Positions 16,352 to 24,668 of a DNA stretch of 64,000 nt are shown here, one piece after another. A model generated the notes under the pieces. The model was not told where the DNA came from. It was given only the letters and a program-made list of their open reading frames with translations, and did no database searches. Within the stretch, counting starts at the first letter, position 1. Every line of letters starts with the position of its first letter. The DNA comes from an uncultured Prevotellaceae bacterium (lineage in GTDB: Bacteria; Bacteroidota; Bacteroidia; Bacteroidales; Bacteroidaceae): contig CASFNA010000010.1 in assembly GCA_949295905.1 (NCBI GenBank), forward strand, positions 1 through 64,000. Reading direction: 5' to 3'. Made by a program: the position numbers and the translations under genes.

Positions 16352-17320
16352 ATGGATAGTATGAAGATTGTCAAAGTTTTGGTTTTGATATTGGTAAATA
16401 TCAGTATGGAACTGTATGGTCAATGTAGCCCTGAAGTCATGGAACGCATAATGAAAGAGAGGGAAGAAATAATCAAAAGCTATGTGTTGAATAAGCTTGA
16501 TATGCCCAATGTGGAATATAGTAGTTTTGTGCAATCATCCAATACATATTGTATTGGGCTTTCTCCTTTGACGGAAGTGCAGTTTCTTTTTCTTTCGAAA
16601 GGTTTTCAATATACGGAATTTGCAAAGAGTGTTCCTCCTGAATGTCATTATAAGATTCTTTATTGCGAATCACCTGATGCCAAAACCTTACAAGTAAGCA
16701 TAATTGAAACTGACGAATGTAAAAGGGCTATGGTCAAAAGAAATGAATCTTTGAGGCAAAATATGAATTCAAAACATTTTCAGGTGAAACGTGTTCAGAA
16801 TTTAATATCTGCGAAAAAAGAGATACTTTCAGAATTGAAAAAGGAGCAAAAGCGCCTCTCTACGGATATAATAAATGATTTTGGTGACATTATAGTAGCA
16901 GAGATTCCCATGCCGTTCAAGCTTGAGCATTTGGCAAGCCCTATTATTGAGAAACTCAAGGCTAAGGGTATAAAAAAGGTAAGTGACTTTTATGAAATAG
17001 ATTACGTTCCATCTCAAAATAAAAATGCGGAATATGTGCGTCAAGCGATAGAGCCTTTGGATAAAGCTTTAAGCTCATTTAATGTTCCTGTGGGCAAATA
17101 TCTTAAATATTGGGAAGCTATTAAACTTTCTCCTTCAGGAGGAAAAATAATTGGCAACGCATTGGCAAAGGTTCGCATTTATTTTATGCAAAAAGATTTA
17201 GAGAATGAAATTCAGAAGGATGAAGAGTTTTTGAATGAGTTGGAGAAATTGCAACGAGTAGATACATATCAGGAGAAAACTAAGGAGGGTATATATTTGT
17301 CTCCTTCTTCAGGGTTTTGA
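16352..17320 (+). CDS. Exported protein of unknown function (AT-rich island)
   Basis: 322 aa. An N-terminal hydrophobic segment (KIVKVLVLILVNISMEL) acts as a signal peptide; a Cys follows at LYGQC but the lipobox is poor. The body is mainly helical with a Lys/Glu-rich coiled-coil-like stretch (about 150-175) and a second near the end. Codon use is AT-rich as for the gene before it. I cannot assign a family. Start could also be the second Met three codons later. No downstream partner in the same direction except the truncated copy at 17566. Confidence 0.65.
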   Translation: MDSMKIVKVLVLILVNISMELYGQCSPEVMERIMKEREEIIKSYVLNKLDMPNVEYSSFVQSSNTYCIGLSPLTEVQFLFLSKGFQYTEFAKSVPPECHYKILYCESPDAKTLQVSIIETDECKRAMVKRNESLRQNMNSKHFQVKRVQNLISAKKEILSELKKEQKRLSTDIINDFGDIIVAEIPMPFKLEHLASPIIEKLKAKGIKKVSDFYEIDYVPSQNKNAEYVRQAIEPLDKALSSFNVPVGKYLKYWEAIKLSPSGGKIIGNALAKVRIYFMQKDLENEIQKDEEFLNELEKLQRVDTYQEKTKEGIYLSPSSGF

Positions 17321-17527
17321 CAAAATATGGAGTATGGCCATTTATAACAAAATTATTGAAGTTTTTATTTGAAAGGGTATAAGCATCCTTGTCTGCATGT
17401 TGTAATTTCTTACAGAATGTAATGACTGCATACGGACGACGTCCATACTCTCGTCGTTGATGGGTAGAGGTGTATTTTGGTGGCTGTCTATGATGTGTTT
17501 AAGCAACACGGTTTTGCCGCTGCGTCA

Positions 17528-17535
17528 TAACTTTG
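17528..17535 (+). promoter_or_regulatory. Duplicated -7 box TAACTTTG
   Basis: Copy of the box at 14300-14307 with identical distance to the start codon. Confidence 0.65.
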
Positions 17536-17565
17536 CGGCAAGATTGATGTTAATCATATATAACC

Positions 17566-17778
17566 ATGGTAGGAAACAGACGTGACAATAGGAGCACGGC
17601 ACGGTCGGTATGGCTGAAGGCGGCCATCTTCGCCGCATGTTTCATTGCGCTTTATCAGCTTGCGGAATTATGGAGGTATTTTAAAAGGCCGCCTTTTGCA
17701 GGCCAAAAGGCGGCAAATGACACGCTAAAAGGCCGTCTTTCAGAAGCTGAAAGACGGCCTTTTATAAAACCGCTGTAA
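17566..17778 (+). pseudogene. Truncated copy of the small membrane protein gene at 14338
   Basis: The first 30 codons match the 14338 gene (NRRDNR, ARSVWLKAAIFAACFIALY), then similarity stops abruptly and the frame runs into the palindromic array (17682-17768), which supplies the last 30 residues and the stop. DNA identity covers 129 bp without gaps (14300-14428 and 17528-17656), including the promoter. It is best read as a 5'-end duplicate whose rest is lost; a short peptide may still be made. Confidence 0.8.
17682..17768. repeat. 22-nt modular palindromic array 6
   Basis: Four modules, the last two forming a complete hairpin (AAAGGCCGTCTTT and AAAGACGGCCTTT). It fills the end of the truncated copy and stops about 20 nt before the end of the convergent HhH gene. 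Confidence 0.85.
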
Positions 17779-17788
17779 ATCTCTTTCT

Positions 17789-18685
17789 TCAGAACTCTAC
17801 ATAAGGGCGCAGCCGCTCGATGGTTTCACGGGGAAAGTCGCGGTACAGGGCGAGGTCGTCGAGGCTGCGTATGGGGCCGTGCAGGCGGCGGTGGTCTATG
17901 ATGGTTTTCGCCCGGTAGAAGCCGATGTAGGGGTGGCGGCGCAGCTGGTTGAGCGTAAGGCGGTTGATGTTGAGTCGCTTGCAGGCCTGCGGGTCGGCGG
18001 TGAAGTAGGGCAGGGCGGCCTGCGGAAAGCCCTCTATTTCAAGCAGTTGGGCTGTGGAGTAGAAGCCGCCGAGCCGTTGGCGGTAGGCCGTTATGCTCCT
18101 TGCGAAGCCGCTGCCTATGCCCGGCACGCGCTTCAGCAGGGCGGTGTCGGCGGTGTTGAGGCTTACGGTCTGTCCCGGGCGCAGCTTCAAGGGGTATCTT
18201 ACGGTGTCGCGCGCGGTGGCGTCTTGTCTGGGTTGTGAGTAGACTTCGCTGGCCGGGCGGTAGTCGTCGGATATGCTGATGTACGGTTCCAAGCGGCGGT
18301 ATTGCCCTGCGGTGAGGCCGTACAGGCGTGCGAAGTCGCTCTTCTGGCGGTACACTCCGCCCTTGGCGCGGTATCGGTAGATGTTCCTTACCTGCCACGG
18401 TGCGAGGCCGAGGCGCAGCAGCTGGGTGCTGTCCGCCGTGTTCGGGTCGAACGTAAACAGCTCCGCCTTGCGCCCTTCGGTTTGGTAATACGCCGCCGTA
18501 GTGCTCCTTTCGTTCTTCCCTTTGTCGCTTTTTACAGCCGTGGCGGTGCTGTCGGCCAGGGCGTTGGGTGCTTCGCCGCCGATTGTTCCGGCGTAGTTTA
18601 GTACGCCTAAGGCCGCGATTATGACGACCAGCACGGCCAGAAGGGCGCGCCTGTCGTTGCGTTGCAGGTAGAAAAAGGAGTTCAT
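17789..18685 (-). CDS. Helix-hairpin-helix (ComEA-like) membrane-anchored protein
   Basis: 298 aa. One membrane segment near the N-terminus (about 14-31) leaves the rest in the periplasm. Three HhH units are visible: FDPNTADSTQLLRLGL with its YRYRAKGG end, LNTADTALLKRVPGIGSGFARSI and LNINRLTLNQLRRHPYIGFYRAKTI. ComEA-type proteins bind incoming DNA during uptake; Bacteroidota homologues with repeated HhH units are common and their role is unproven. The upstream DNA (18686-18760) is low-complexity GGTTGTGCGGTT-like sequence. Confidence 0.85.
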   Translation of the reverse strand: MNSFFYLQRNDRRALLAVLVVIIAALGVLNYAGTIGGEAPNALADSTATAVKSDKGKNERSTTAAYYQTEGRKAELFTFDPNTADSTQLLRLGLAPWQVRNIYRYRAKGGVYRQKSDFARLYGLTAGQYRRLEPYISISDDYRPASEVYSQPRQDATARDTVRYPLKLRPGQTVSLNTADTALLKRVPGIGSGFARSITAYRQRLGGFYSTAQLLEIEGFPQAALPYFTADPQACKRLNINRLTLNQLRRHPYIGFYRAKTIIDHRRLHGPIRSLDDLALYRDFPRETIERLRPYVEF

Positions 18686-18817
18686 TGGTATACGGTTGTA
18701 CGGTTTTCGGGTTGTGCGGTTATAAGGTTTTGGGGTGTTGCGGTTGTGCGGTTTGAGTTGATAAGGTATTGTATTTGACTCCTTTAACTTCTATAACTCC
18801 TTTTACTTCTGATGGAT

Positions 18818-20179
18818 TCAGATTAGTCCGAACTGGTGCAGGAATATCAGGAGGATGCAGACCGGGCACACGTACTTGATGCAGAACAGGTAGGTATGGA
18901 ACAGTTTGCCGCGCAGCGTGCCCCAGTTGGTGAACTCGTCGCGCACCATCTTGTGCGGCAGGTACCAGCCTACGAAGAGGCATGTGAGGAAACCGCCGAG
19001 CGGAAGCATGATTTGTCCCGTGGCGAAGTCGAAGAAGTCGAACAGCGAGCGGTCGCCTATTTTCAGGAAATCCCACTTCCCGAGCGACAGCGAACACACC
19101 GCTCCGATGACCGAGCATGTGGCCGTTACCACCCACGCGGCTTGCTTCCTCGTGGTGTGCATCTCCTCATGTACGAAGGCGGTGCTCACCTCGTGCAGCG
19201 AAATCAGCGACGTGAGGGCGGCCAAGGCGAGCAAGGCGTAGAAGGCGATGGCCACCACGTAGCCTACCACGGGCACGGAGGCGAAGGCCTGCTGGAACAC
19301 GTTGGGCAGGGTTATGAACACGAGCGAGGGGCCTGAGTCGGGGTTGATGCCTACGGAAAAGGCCGCCGGGAATATCATCAGTCCGGCCAGGATGGCAACC
19401 GAAGTGTCGATGACGCCGATTTGTACGGCCGACTTCATCAGGTTGGTCTGTCGGCTAAAGTAAGACGCGTAGGTGCAGAGGCATCCCATGCCGATGCTCA
19501 ACGAATAGAACGATTGCCCCAGTGCGCCGAGCAGCACGTCGCCGCTGACCTTGTTGAAATCGGGCTTGAAGAGGAACGCTACGCCCTTCATAGCCCCCGG
19601 GAGCATACAGGCCGACACAACGACGATGAGCAACAGCACGAACAGTGCCGGCATCATGAGCTTTGATGCCTTTTCGATGCCGCCGCGCACGCCGTGTACG
19701 ATGACGTAGTGGGTTATGAGTATTATTGCAACCGTCCACAAGACGGGCTTGAACGGGTCTTGTTCGAACGTGGTGAAGTAGTCGGCGAAGAACTCCGGCG
19801 AACCCTTCAGCTGTCCCAGTGCGGAAGCTATGATGTACTGGAGGCACCATCCGGCCACCACGGCGTAGTAGCTCGTGATGAGCACTTCGGTAAATACGCC
19901 GAAGTAGCCGATGGCCGCCCACGGCGTGCCTCCTGACAGGCTGTGGTACGCCCTGGCTGTGTTCGCCGCCGCGTGGCGGCCTATTATGAACTCGCTGACC
20001 ATGCACGGTATGCCTAACAGCAGCACGCAGCCTATATAGACGATGATGAACGCTGCGCCGCCGTGCTCGCCCGTCATGTAAGGAAACCGCCACACGTTGC
20101 CCAAGCCTACGGCTGAACCGGCTGTGGCGAGGATGACTCCGAGCTTGCTTCCGAAACTTGCTCTCTCAATATTTCTCAT
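18818..20179 (-). CDS. Sodium-dependent transporter, neurotransmitter:sodium symporter (NSS) family
   Basis: 453 aa from ATG 20179, with about 12 membrane helices. The first helix has the NSS signature GSAVGLGNVWRFPYMTGEHGG that lines the sodium and substrate site. LeuT-like members import amino acids or similar small molecules with sodium. Substrate is not evident. The frame is open 35 codons further upstream, but the MRNIERASFGSKLG start fits the family better. Word-like pyrimidine repeats (18778-18815) follow the stop. Confidence 0.92.
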   Translation of the reverse strand: MRNIERASFGSKLGVILATAGSAVGLGNVWRFPYMTGEHGGAAFIIVYIGCVLLLGIPCMVSEFIIGRHAAANTARAYHSLSGGTPWAAIGYFGVFTEVLITSYYAVVAGWCLQYIIASALGQLKGSPEFFADYFTTFEQDPFKPVLWTVAIILITHYVIVHGVRGGIEKASKLMMPALFVLLLIVVVSACMLPGAMKGVAFLFKPDFNKVSGDVLLGALGQSFYSLSIGMGCLCTYASYFSRQTNLMKSAVQIGVIDTSVAILAGLMIFPAAFSVGINPDSGPSLVFITLPNVFQQAFASVPVVGYVVAIAFYALLALAALTSLISLHEVSTAFVHEEMHTTRKQAAWVVTATCSVIGAVCSLSLGKWDFLKIGDRSLFDFFDFATGQIMLPLGGFLTCLFVGWYLPHKMVRDEFTNWGTLRGKLFHTYLFCIKYVCPVCILLIFLHQFGLI

Positions 20180-20311
20180 GATAGTTTGTTCGGTTTTGGC
20201 CGTCAGCCACGGTGGCGGTGCTATGGCGTTAACCGTTTTGCCGCTTTTCGTGACATGATGGCTTTTTTGATTTTTACTTACCAATCAGTTGCAAATGTAT
20301 AAATAATATCT

Positions 20312-20319
20312 TAATTTTG
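20312..20319 (+). promoter_or_regulatory. Bacteroidota -7 box TAATTTTG
   Basis: Exact match 19 nt before the VanZ-family ATG at 20339. Confidence 0.65.
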
Positions 20320-20338
20320 CAGCAAAATATAAGTAAAA

Positions 20339-20731
20339 ATGAGAATAGGAAGTCATATGATAAGGCGGTATCCCGTTTCCTGCCTGTTCATAGCAGTCAT
20401 TTGGGTGCTGTGTTTTTGTACTCCGCCGCATACTCCGCTTGACAATGTTGCTTTCATAGACAAGTGGACGCACATTGCAATGTATGCGGGTACGTGCCTG
20501 ACTATATGGATTGAGTATCTAAGGTCGCACAAGGCGGTGTGTCTGAAGCGGCTGTTCGTCTGGGCATGGCTTGCTCCTGTGCTGATGAGCGGACTCATTG
20601 AAATCTTGCAGGAGACGTGCACCGGTGGCCGCCGTAGCGGCGACTGGCTCGACTTTGCGGCAAATTCTGTCGGCGCGACGCTTGCCGCCGTCATCGGAAT
20701 TCTTGTGGCACGTCGTCGCGCCAGAGGCTGA
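20339..20731 (+). CDS. VanZ family membrane protein
   Basis: 130 aa with four membrane segments. The VanZ-like pattern is visible: a CTPPHTPL-type loop, DKWTHIAMYAG after the second segment and GLIEILQETCTGGRRSGDWLDFAANSVGA near the end. VanZ confers low teicoplanin resistance in enterococci; in Bacteroidota the role is unknown. Its last 41 bp overlap the end of the convergent CYTH gene. Confidence 0.85.
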   Translation: MRIGSHMIRRYPVSCLFIAVIWVLCFCTPPHTPLDNVAFIDKWTHIAMYAGTCLTIWIEYLRSHKAVCLKRLFVWAWLAPVLMSGLIEILQETCTGGRRSGDWLDFAANSVGATLAAVIGILVARRRARG

Positions 20732-21197
20732 ACGGCTTTTGCATCAGTTGCGAGTTGTAGAAGCGGCGGTCGCCAGTCACCTCGTCGGCGATGAAATCCG
20801 GCTTGTCGAATGGCTCGTCTTCGCTTTGCAACTCTACTTCAGCTACGACCAGTCCGTCGTTTTCTCCGTAGAATTCATCCACTTCAAAGACATGCCGTCC
20901 GCACCTTACCAAGTAGCGGGTCTTGTCTATCAGTCCCGGCAGACACAGCTTTATAAGGTGTTGCGCCTCGTCGAGCGTTATCTCTTTTTCAAACTCGTAG
21001 CGCGTGGTTCCCGTCGTGTCAGACGGCCCTTTGATGGTAAGGAAGCCGCGCCCGTCGCGGATGCGCACCCTTACGGTGCGCCCGCGCTCGGTGCAGATGT
21101 AGCCCTGCGTTATGCGGCTGCTGGCGTATGCCTGCTCCTTATACGGCCGTCTGGCCTTGTGTACAAGAAACTTGCGCTCTATTTCGAGACCGCTCAT
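20691..21197 (-). CDS. CYTH domain triphosphate-tunnel protein
   Basis: 168 aa. It begins with the EIERKF signature (Glu5, Glu7, Lys9 of ExExK), and RVRI, TIKGP, RYEFEKEI, VDEFYG and VAEVEL alternating charged strands line the tunnel. CYTH proteins hydrolyse inorganic triphosphate or similar substrates; related to class IV adenylate cyclases and thiamine triphosphatase. A triphosphatase is the most likely activity. It follows the 45-aa membrane protein by 6 bp and shares its direction. Confidence 0.9.
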   Translation of the reverse strand: MSGLEIERKFLVHKARRPYKEQAYASSRITQGYICTERGRTVRVRIRDGRGFLTIKGPSDTTGTTRYEFEKEITLDEAQHLIKLCLPGLIDKTRYLVRCGRHVFEVDEFYGENDGLVVAEVELQSEDEPFDKPDFIADEVTGDRRFYNSQLMQKPFSLWRDDVPQEFR

Positions 21198-21203
21198 GCC
21201 GTT

Positions 21204-21341
21204 TTAGTACATCGCCGCTATTACAAGGAATACCACTGCGAGCACTATAAGTGCCGCGAATATCCATGCGATTACTTTCTTTGCCTGCTTCTCCTGCTGT
21301 GCCTCGCGCTGTGCGTGGCGTACTTTGCTTTTCTGACTCAT
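21204..21341 (-). CDS. 45-aa single-pass membrane protein
   Basis: Small frame with a clear protein look: a basic, Gln-rich start (MSQKSKVRHAQREAQQEKQ) followed by one membrane segment of about 20 residues (WIFAALIVLAVVFLVIAAMY) that ends the protein. It lies 44 bp after prfB and 6 bp before the CYTH gene on the same strand, so it is probably part of that operon. Function unknown. It is too short for ordinary gene-length cut-offs. Confidence 0.75.
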   Translation of the reverse strand: MSQKSKVRHAQREAQQEKQAKKVIAWIFAALIVLAVVFLVIAAMY

Positions 21342-21385
21342 AGTTATTATGTATTTAAGTTAAGGTCTTTTGTCCTTCGTTGAGG

Positions 21386-22507
21386 TCACTCCTCCTCGTT
21401 GACGGGGAACTCCATGAGGTACGCTTTGATGAAACCGTCAATCTTGCCGTCCATCACTCCGTCCACGTCAGTTGTCTGATAATTGGTGCGGTGGTCCTTT
21501 ACGCGGCGGTCGTCGAATACGTAACTGCGTATCTGGCTGCCCCATTCAATCTTCTTCTTGCCTGCTTCGATTTTGGCCTGTGCCTCCAAACGCTTCTTCA
21601 TCGCCCGGTCATACAGCTGTGATTTGAGCAGGCGCATGGCGTTGTTACGGTTCTCCAGCTGCTTTCGGCTCTCGGTGTTTTCGATAAGGATTTCCTCCTC
21701 CTCGCCCGTGTCAGGGTCTACATACTGGTAACGGAGGCGCACTCCCGTCTCCACCTTGTTGACGTTCTGACCGCCGGCTCCGCCCGAACGGAAGAGGTCC
21801 CAGCTTACTTTCGACGGGTCAACGTACACCTCTATTGTGTCGTCAACCAACGGACTGACGAACACGCTGGCGAAGCTTGTCATGCGTTTGCCCTGCGCAT
21901 TGAACGGCGAAACGCGCACAAGGCGGTGCACTCCGTTCTCGCTCTTGAGGTAGCCGTAGGCGTATTCGCCGCCTTCTATCTCCATGGTGACGCTCTTTAT
22001 GCCGGCTTCGTCGCCCTCTTGGATGTTGCTTATGGTCACCTTGTGGCCGTGGGCTTCGGCCCAGCGCATGTACATACGCATCAGCATCTGCGCCCAGTCC
22101 TGGCTCTCCGTGCCGCCTGCGCCGCTGTTAATCTTCATGACGCAGTCCATGGGGTCTTCCTTCTGGCGCAGCATATTCTTGAGTTCAAGGTCTTCTATGG
22201 CGTGGATTGCCTTGGCGTAGTCCTCGTCAACCTCCTCCTCCGTCACCATCTGGTCGTGGTAGAAGTCGAAAGCCAGCTGCAGTTCGTCGGCCAGCGTGCG
22301 CACCTCTTTGTATCCGTCAACCCACCGGCGGATGCCTTTCACCTTCTTCATCTGCTCCTGCGCGGCGGCAGGGTCGTCCCAGAAGTCGGGTGCCTGTGTG
22401 CGCAGTTCTTCCTCTTCAAGTTCTATTTTCTTCTTGTCTATGTCAAGATAGCGGTGCAGCGCGTCGGCGCGCTCCATCACATCTTTCAGTTGTTCGGCTG
22501 TTATCAT
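21386..22507 (-). CDS. prfB: Peptide chain release factor 2
   Basis: 373 aa in one uninterrupted frame. It has the GGQ peptidyl-hydrolysis motif (SGGAGGQNVNKVETGV) and the SPF stop-recognition tripeptide (VRVSPFNAQGKR) for UGA/UAA. The early region reads HRYLDIDKKK, with TATCTTGAC at the place where many bacteria carry the +1 frameshift site CTT-TGA-C; no internal stop and no upstream Shine-Dalgarno-like stimulator are present, so the autoregulatory frameshift is absent. It is the second gene of a possible acyl-CoA ligase-independent unit; the ligase ends 40 bp downstream of its start side on the same strand. Confidence 0.95.
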   Translation of the reverse strand: MITAEQLKDVMERADALHRYLDIDKKKIELEEEELRTQAPDFWDDPAAAQEQMKKVKGIRRWVDGYKEVRTLADELQLAFDFYHDQMVTEEEVDEDYAKAIHAIEDLELKNMLRQKEDPMDCVMKINSGAGGTESQDWAQMLMRMYMRWAEAHGHKVTISNIQEGDEAGIKSVTMEIEGGEYAYGYLKSENGVHRLVRVSPFNAQGKRMTSFASVFVSPLVDDTIEVYVDPSKVSWDLFRSGGAGGQNVNKVETGVRLRYQYVDPDTGEEEEILIENTESRKQLENRNNAMRLLKSQLYDRAMKKRLEAQAKIEAGKKKIEWGSQIRSYVFDDRRVKDHRTNYQTTDVDGVMDGKIDGFIKAYLMEFPVNEEE

Positions 22508-22546
22508 TTGTCGTTTTTGTTTTATGTAATAAGGAGTTGTCGGGAG

Positions 22547-24394
22547 CTAACTCCCGTTAAGTCCCGATAACTCCTCTGTTGTCATGTCTTCTTCGTACAT
22601 CTTTTCTATCTCCCGTGCATAGTTCTTGGCCAGCACCTTGCGGCGTATCTTCAACGTGTTGGTAAGCTCTCCGCGCTCCATGGTGAAGTGTTCGGGCAGC
22701 AGGGTGAAGCGTTTGATTTTCTCGTAGCTGGCCAGTTGCTGTTGCAGTGTCTCTATACGCTCGGCCATCATCTCGTGTATTTGAGGGTCGGCGCACAGTT
22801 CTTCGCGCGAGGTGAAGGCTATGCCGTGCCTGCGGGCGTACTCTTCGAGCAGGGCGTAGTCGGGTATTATGAGGGCGGAGACGAACTTCCGCTGGTCGGC
22901 TATGACGGCGATTTGGTCTATGTACTTGTCTACAATGAGCTTTGATTCTATCATCTGCGGCGCGATGTACTTGCCGTTCGATGTCTTGAACAAATCCTTT
23001 ATCCTGTCTTTGAGGAATAGTTCACCATTGCGGATATAGCCGGAGTCGCCCGTGTGGAAGTACCCTTCCTCGTCGAACGCCTGCTTGTTAAGCTCCTCGC
23101 GGTGGTAGTAGCCCTTGGTGATGGTAGGCCCTTTGAGCAGTATTTCGTCGTCTTCGCCGAACTTTATGTCGAGTCCGTCGATTGGGCGGCCCACCGAACC
23201 TACGGTGAAAGGCTGTCCGCAGTGGTCGGCCGACACGGTGGCGAGGCTCTCGGTCAGCCCGTAGCCCACTATCATGTTGATGCCGATGGAGTGTACAAAT
23301 TCCTCGATTTCGGGCGACACTGTGGCTCCCGCCGTGGGGAATATGTTTGGACGGTCGAGCCCCAGCTCGTTCCTTACGATTTTGAAGAGTGTGCGGTGCA
23401 TCAGGGCGTACTTCATCCTCAATTGCAGCGGCGGCCGCTTGCCCCGTGCAAGGTATTCTATGTTGTGCTTGCGGCCTATGGCCCATGCCCTGCGCAGCAG
23501 CTTCTGTTGCGTTGGCGTGGCGCGGTCGATGCGGTCAACTACCTCGGCGTACACCTTCTCCCAGAACCTCGGCACGGCCGACATGCACGTGGGCCGCGTC
23601 TCGCGCATGGCTTGCTGTATCTCCTTCGGGTTGGTGTTTACAACGATTTCCGCCCCTGCGCCGATGCTGAGGAACAGCCATGCGCGCTCGAAAATGTGCG
23701 TCATGGGCAGGAAGTCCATAACCCTGTCCGCCTCGCTCACGGGTATGAACCTGGCGTTTACCTCCAGCGCGGCGTGGTATTGGCCGTAAGTCAGCATTAC
23801 GCCTTTGCTGTCGCCGGTGGTGCCGCTGGTGTAGAGTATGTTGCAGAGGTCGTCACCGTTGGCCTCGCCGTACAGCTTCTCCACCTCCGACTGGCGCGGA
23901 CTGTTGTCGCCGAGGGCCATGAAATCGTCGAAGTAGACCGACGACTTGTCGGCCGGGTTTATCTCCACGCGGCGGTCGTATATAATGATGCGCTCCAGCG
24001 AATTGCAGTGGGCGAACACGCGCCGGGCCTTGTCGTACTGCTCCTGCTCGCCCACGAAGAGCACGCGGATGTGCGCGTCGTCGAGCATGTACTGTATTTG
24101 TTGCTCGCTGCTCGTGGCGTAGAAGGGCACGGTCACGGCACGTATGCCGAACGCGCCGAAGTCGGTATAGAGGTACTGCACGCAGTTCTGCGAGAACACC
24201 CCCACATTCTCCTGCACCCGGATGCCGATGTTGAGCATCGCGTTTGACACGTGGCGCACCTTGCGGGCGAAGTCGCGCCATGTGGCCGACTTCCATTTAG
24301 AGCCGCCGAAGTCGCGGTAGATTAGCGCGCGGCGGTTCCCGTACTTCTCGGCCTGCTTCTGTATGAGCACTGACAGGTGGCAATTGGTATGCAT
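22547..24394 (-). CDS. Long-chain acyl-CoA ligase (AMP-forming)
   Basis: 615 aa, typical for the FadD15/ACSL-like branch. The AMP-binding signature YTSGTTGDSKGVML is at 188-201, with GYGLTESLATVS, and the hinge/adenylation segment YFHTGDSGYIRNGELFLKDRIKDLFKTSNGKYIAPQMIE near 430-470. It activates fatty acids to acyl-CoA at the inner membrane. It lies upstream of prfB on the same strand with a 39-bp gap that contains a short AGGAGTT/AACTCCT hairpin. Promoter box on the minus strand at 24433-24440. Confidence 0.93.
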   Translation of the reverse strand: MHTNCHLSVLIQKQAEKYGNRRALIYRDFGGSKWKSATWRDFARKVRHVSNAMLNIGIRVQENVGVFSQNCVQYLYTDFGAFGIRAVTVPFYATSSEQQIQYMLDDAHIRVLFVGEQEQYDKARRVFAHCNSLERIIIYDRRVEINPADKSSVYFDDFMALGDNSPRQSEVEKLYGEANGDDLCNILYTSGTTGDSKGVMLTYGQYHAALEVNARFIPVSEADRVMDFLPMTHIFERAWLFLSIGAGAEIVVNTNPKEIQQAMRETRPTCMSAVPRFWEKVYAEVVDRIDRATPTQQKLLRRAWAIGRKHNIEYLARGKRPPLQLRMKYALMHRTLFKIVRNELGLDRPNIFPTAGATVSPEIEEFVHSIGINMIVGYGLTESLATVSADHCGQPFTVGSVGRPIDGLDIKFGEDDEILLKGPTITKGYYHREELNKQAFDEEGYFHTGDSGYIRNGELFLKDRIKDLFKTSNGKYIAPQMIESKLIVDKYIDQIAVIADQRKFVSALIIPDYALLEEYARRHGIAFTSREELCADPQIHEMMAERIETLQQQLASYEKIKRFTLLPEHFTMERGELTNTLKIRRKVLAKNYAREIEKMYEEDMTTEELSGLNGS

Positions 24395-24432
24395 ACGGCG
24401 GTAGTTTTTAATGGTTGGCCCGTTGCCTTATG

Positions 24433-24440
24433 CAAAAATA
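24433..24440 (-). promoter_or_regulatory. Bacteroidota -7 box TATTTTTG for the acyl-CoA ligase
   Basis: Minus-strand TAnnTTTG match 38 nt before the ATG at 24394. Confidence 0.65.
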
Positions 24441-24537
24441 ACATAAAAAGCGGAAAGCGCAAAACAATGTGTGACATATTTTGCCGCCATGCCTTCCGCC
24501 GCTTTTTGCCACAGGTCTTTTCGTGTTTTGTAACGCG

Positions 24538-24650
24538 TTGATAATCAGTTGGTTGTGGGCACTGTTGCAATATGCCGCCTTCGGCCTGCAAAAGGCGGCC
24601 TTTTACAATGCGAAAGACGGCCTTTCGCAATGCGGAAAGCCGTCTTTTAG
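24538..24650. repeat. 22-nt modular palindromic array 7 with leading motif
   Basis: TTGATAATCAGTTGGTTGTG at 24538-24557 precedes four modules at 24571-24650. Here the motif is on the left of the array, unlike most copies. It lies between two tandem minus-strand genes. Confidence 0.85.
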
Positions 24651-24668
24651 AAAGCGTCAGGCGATGTG

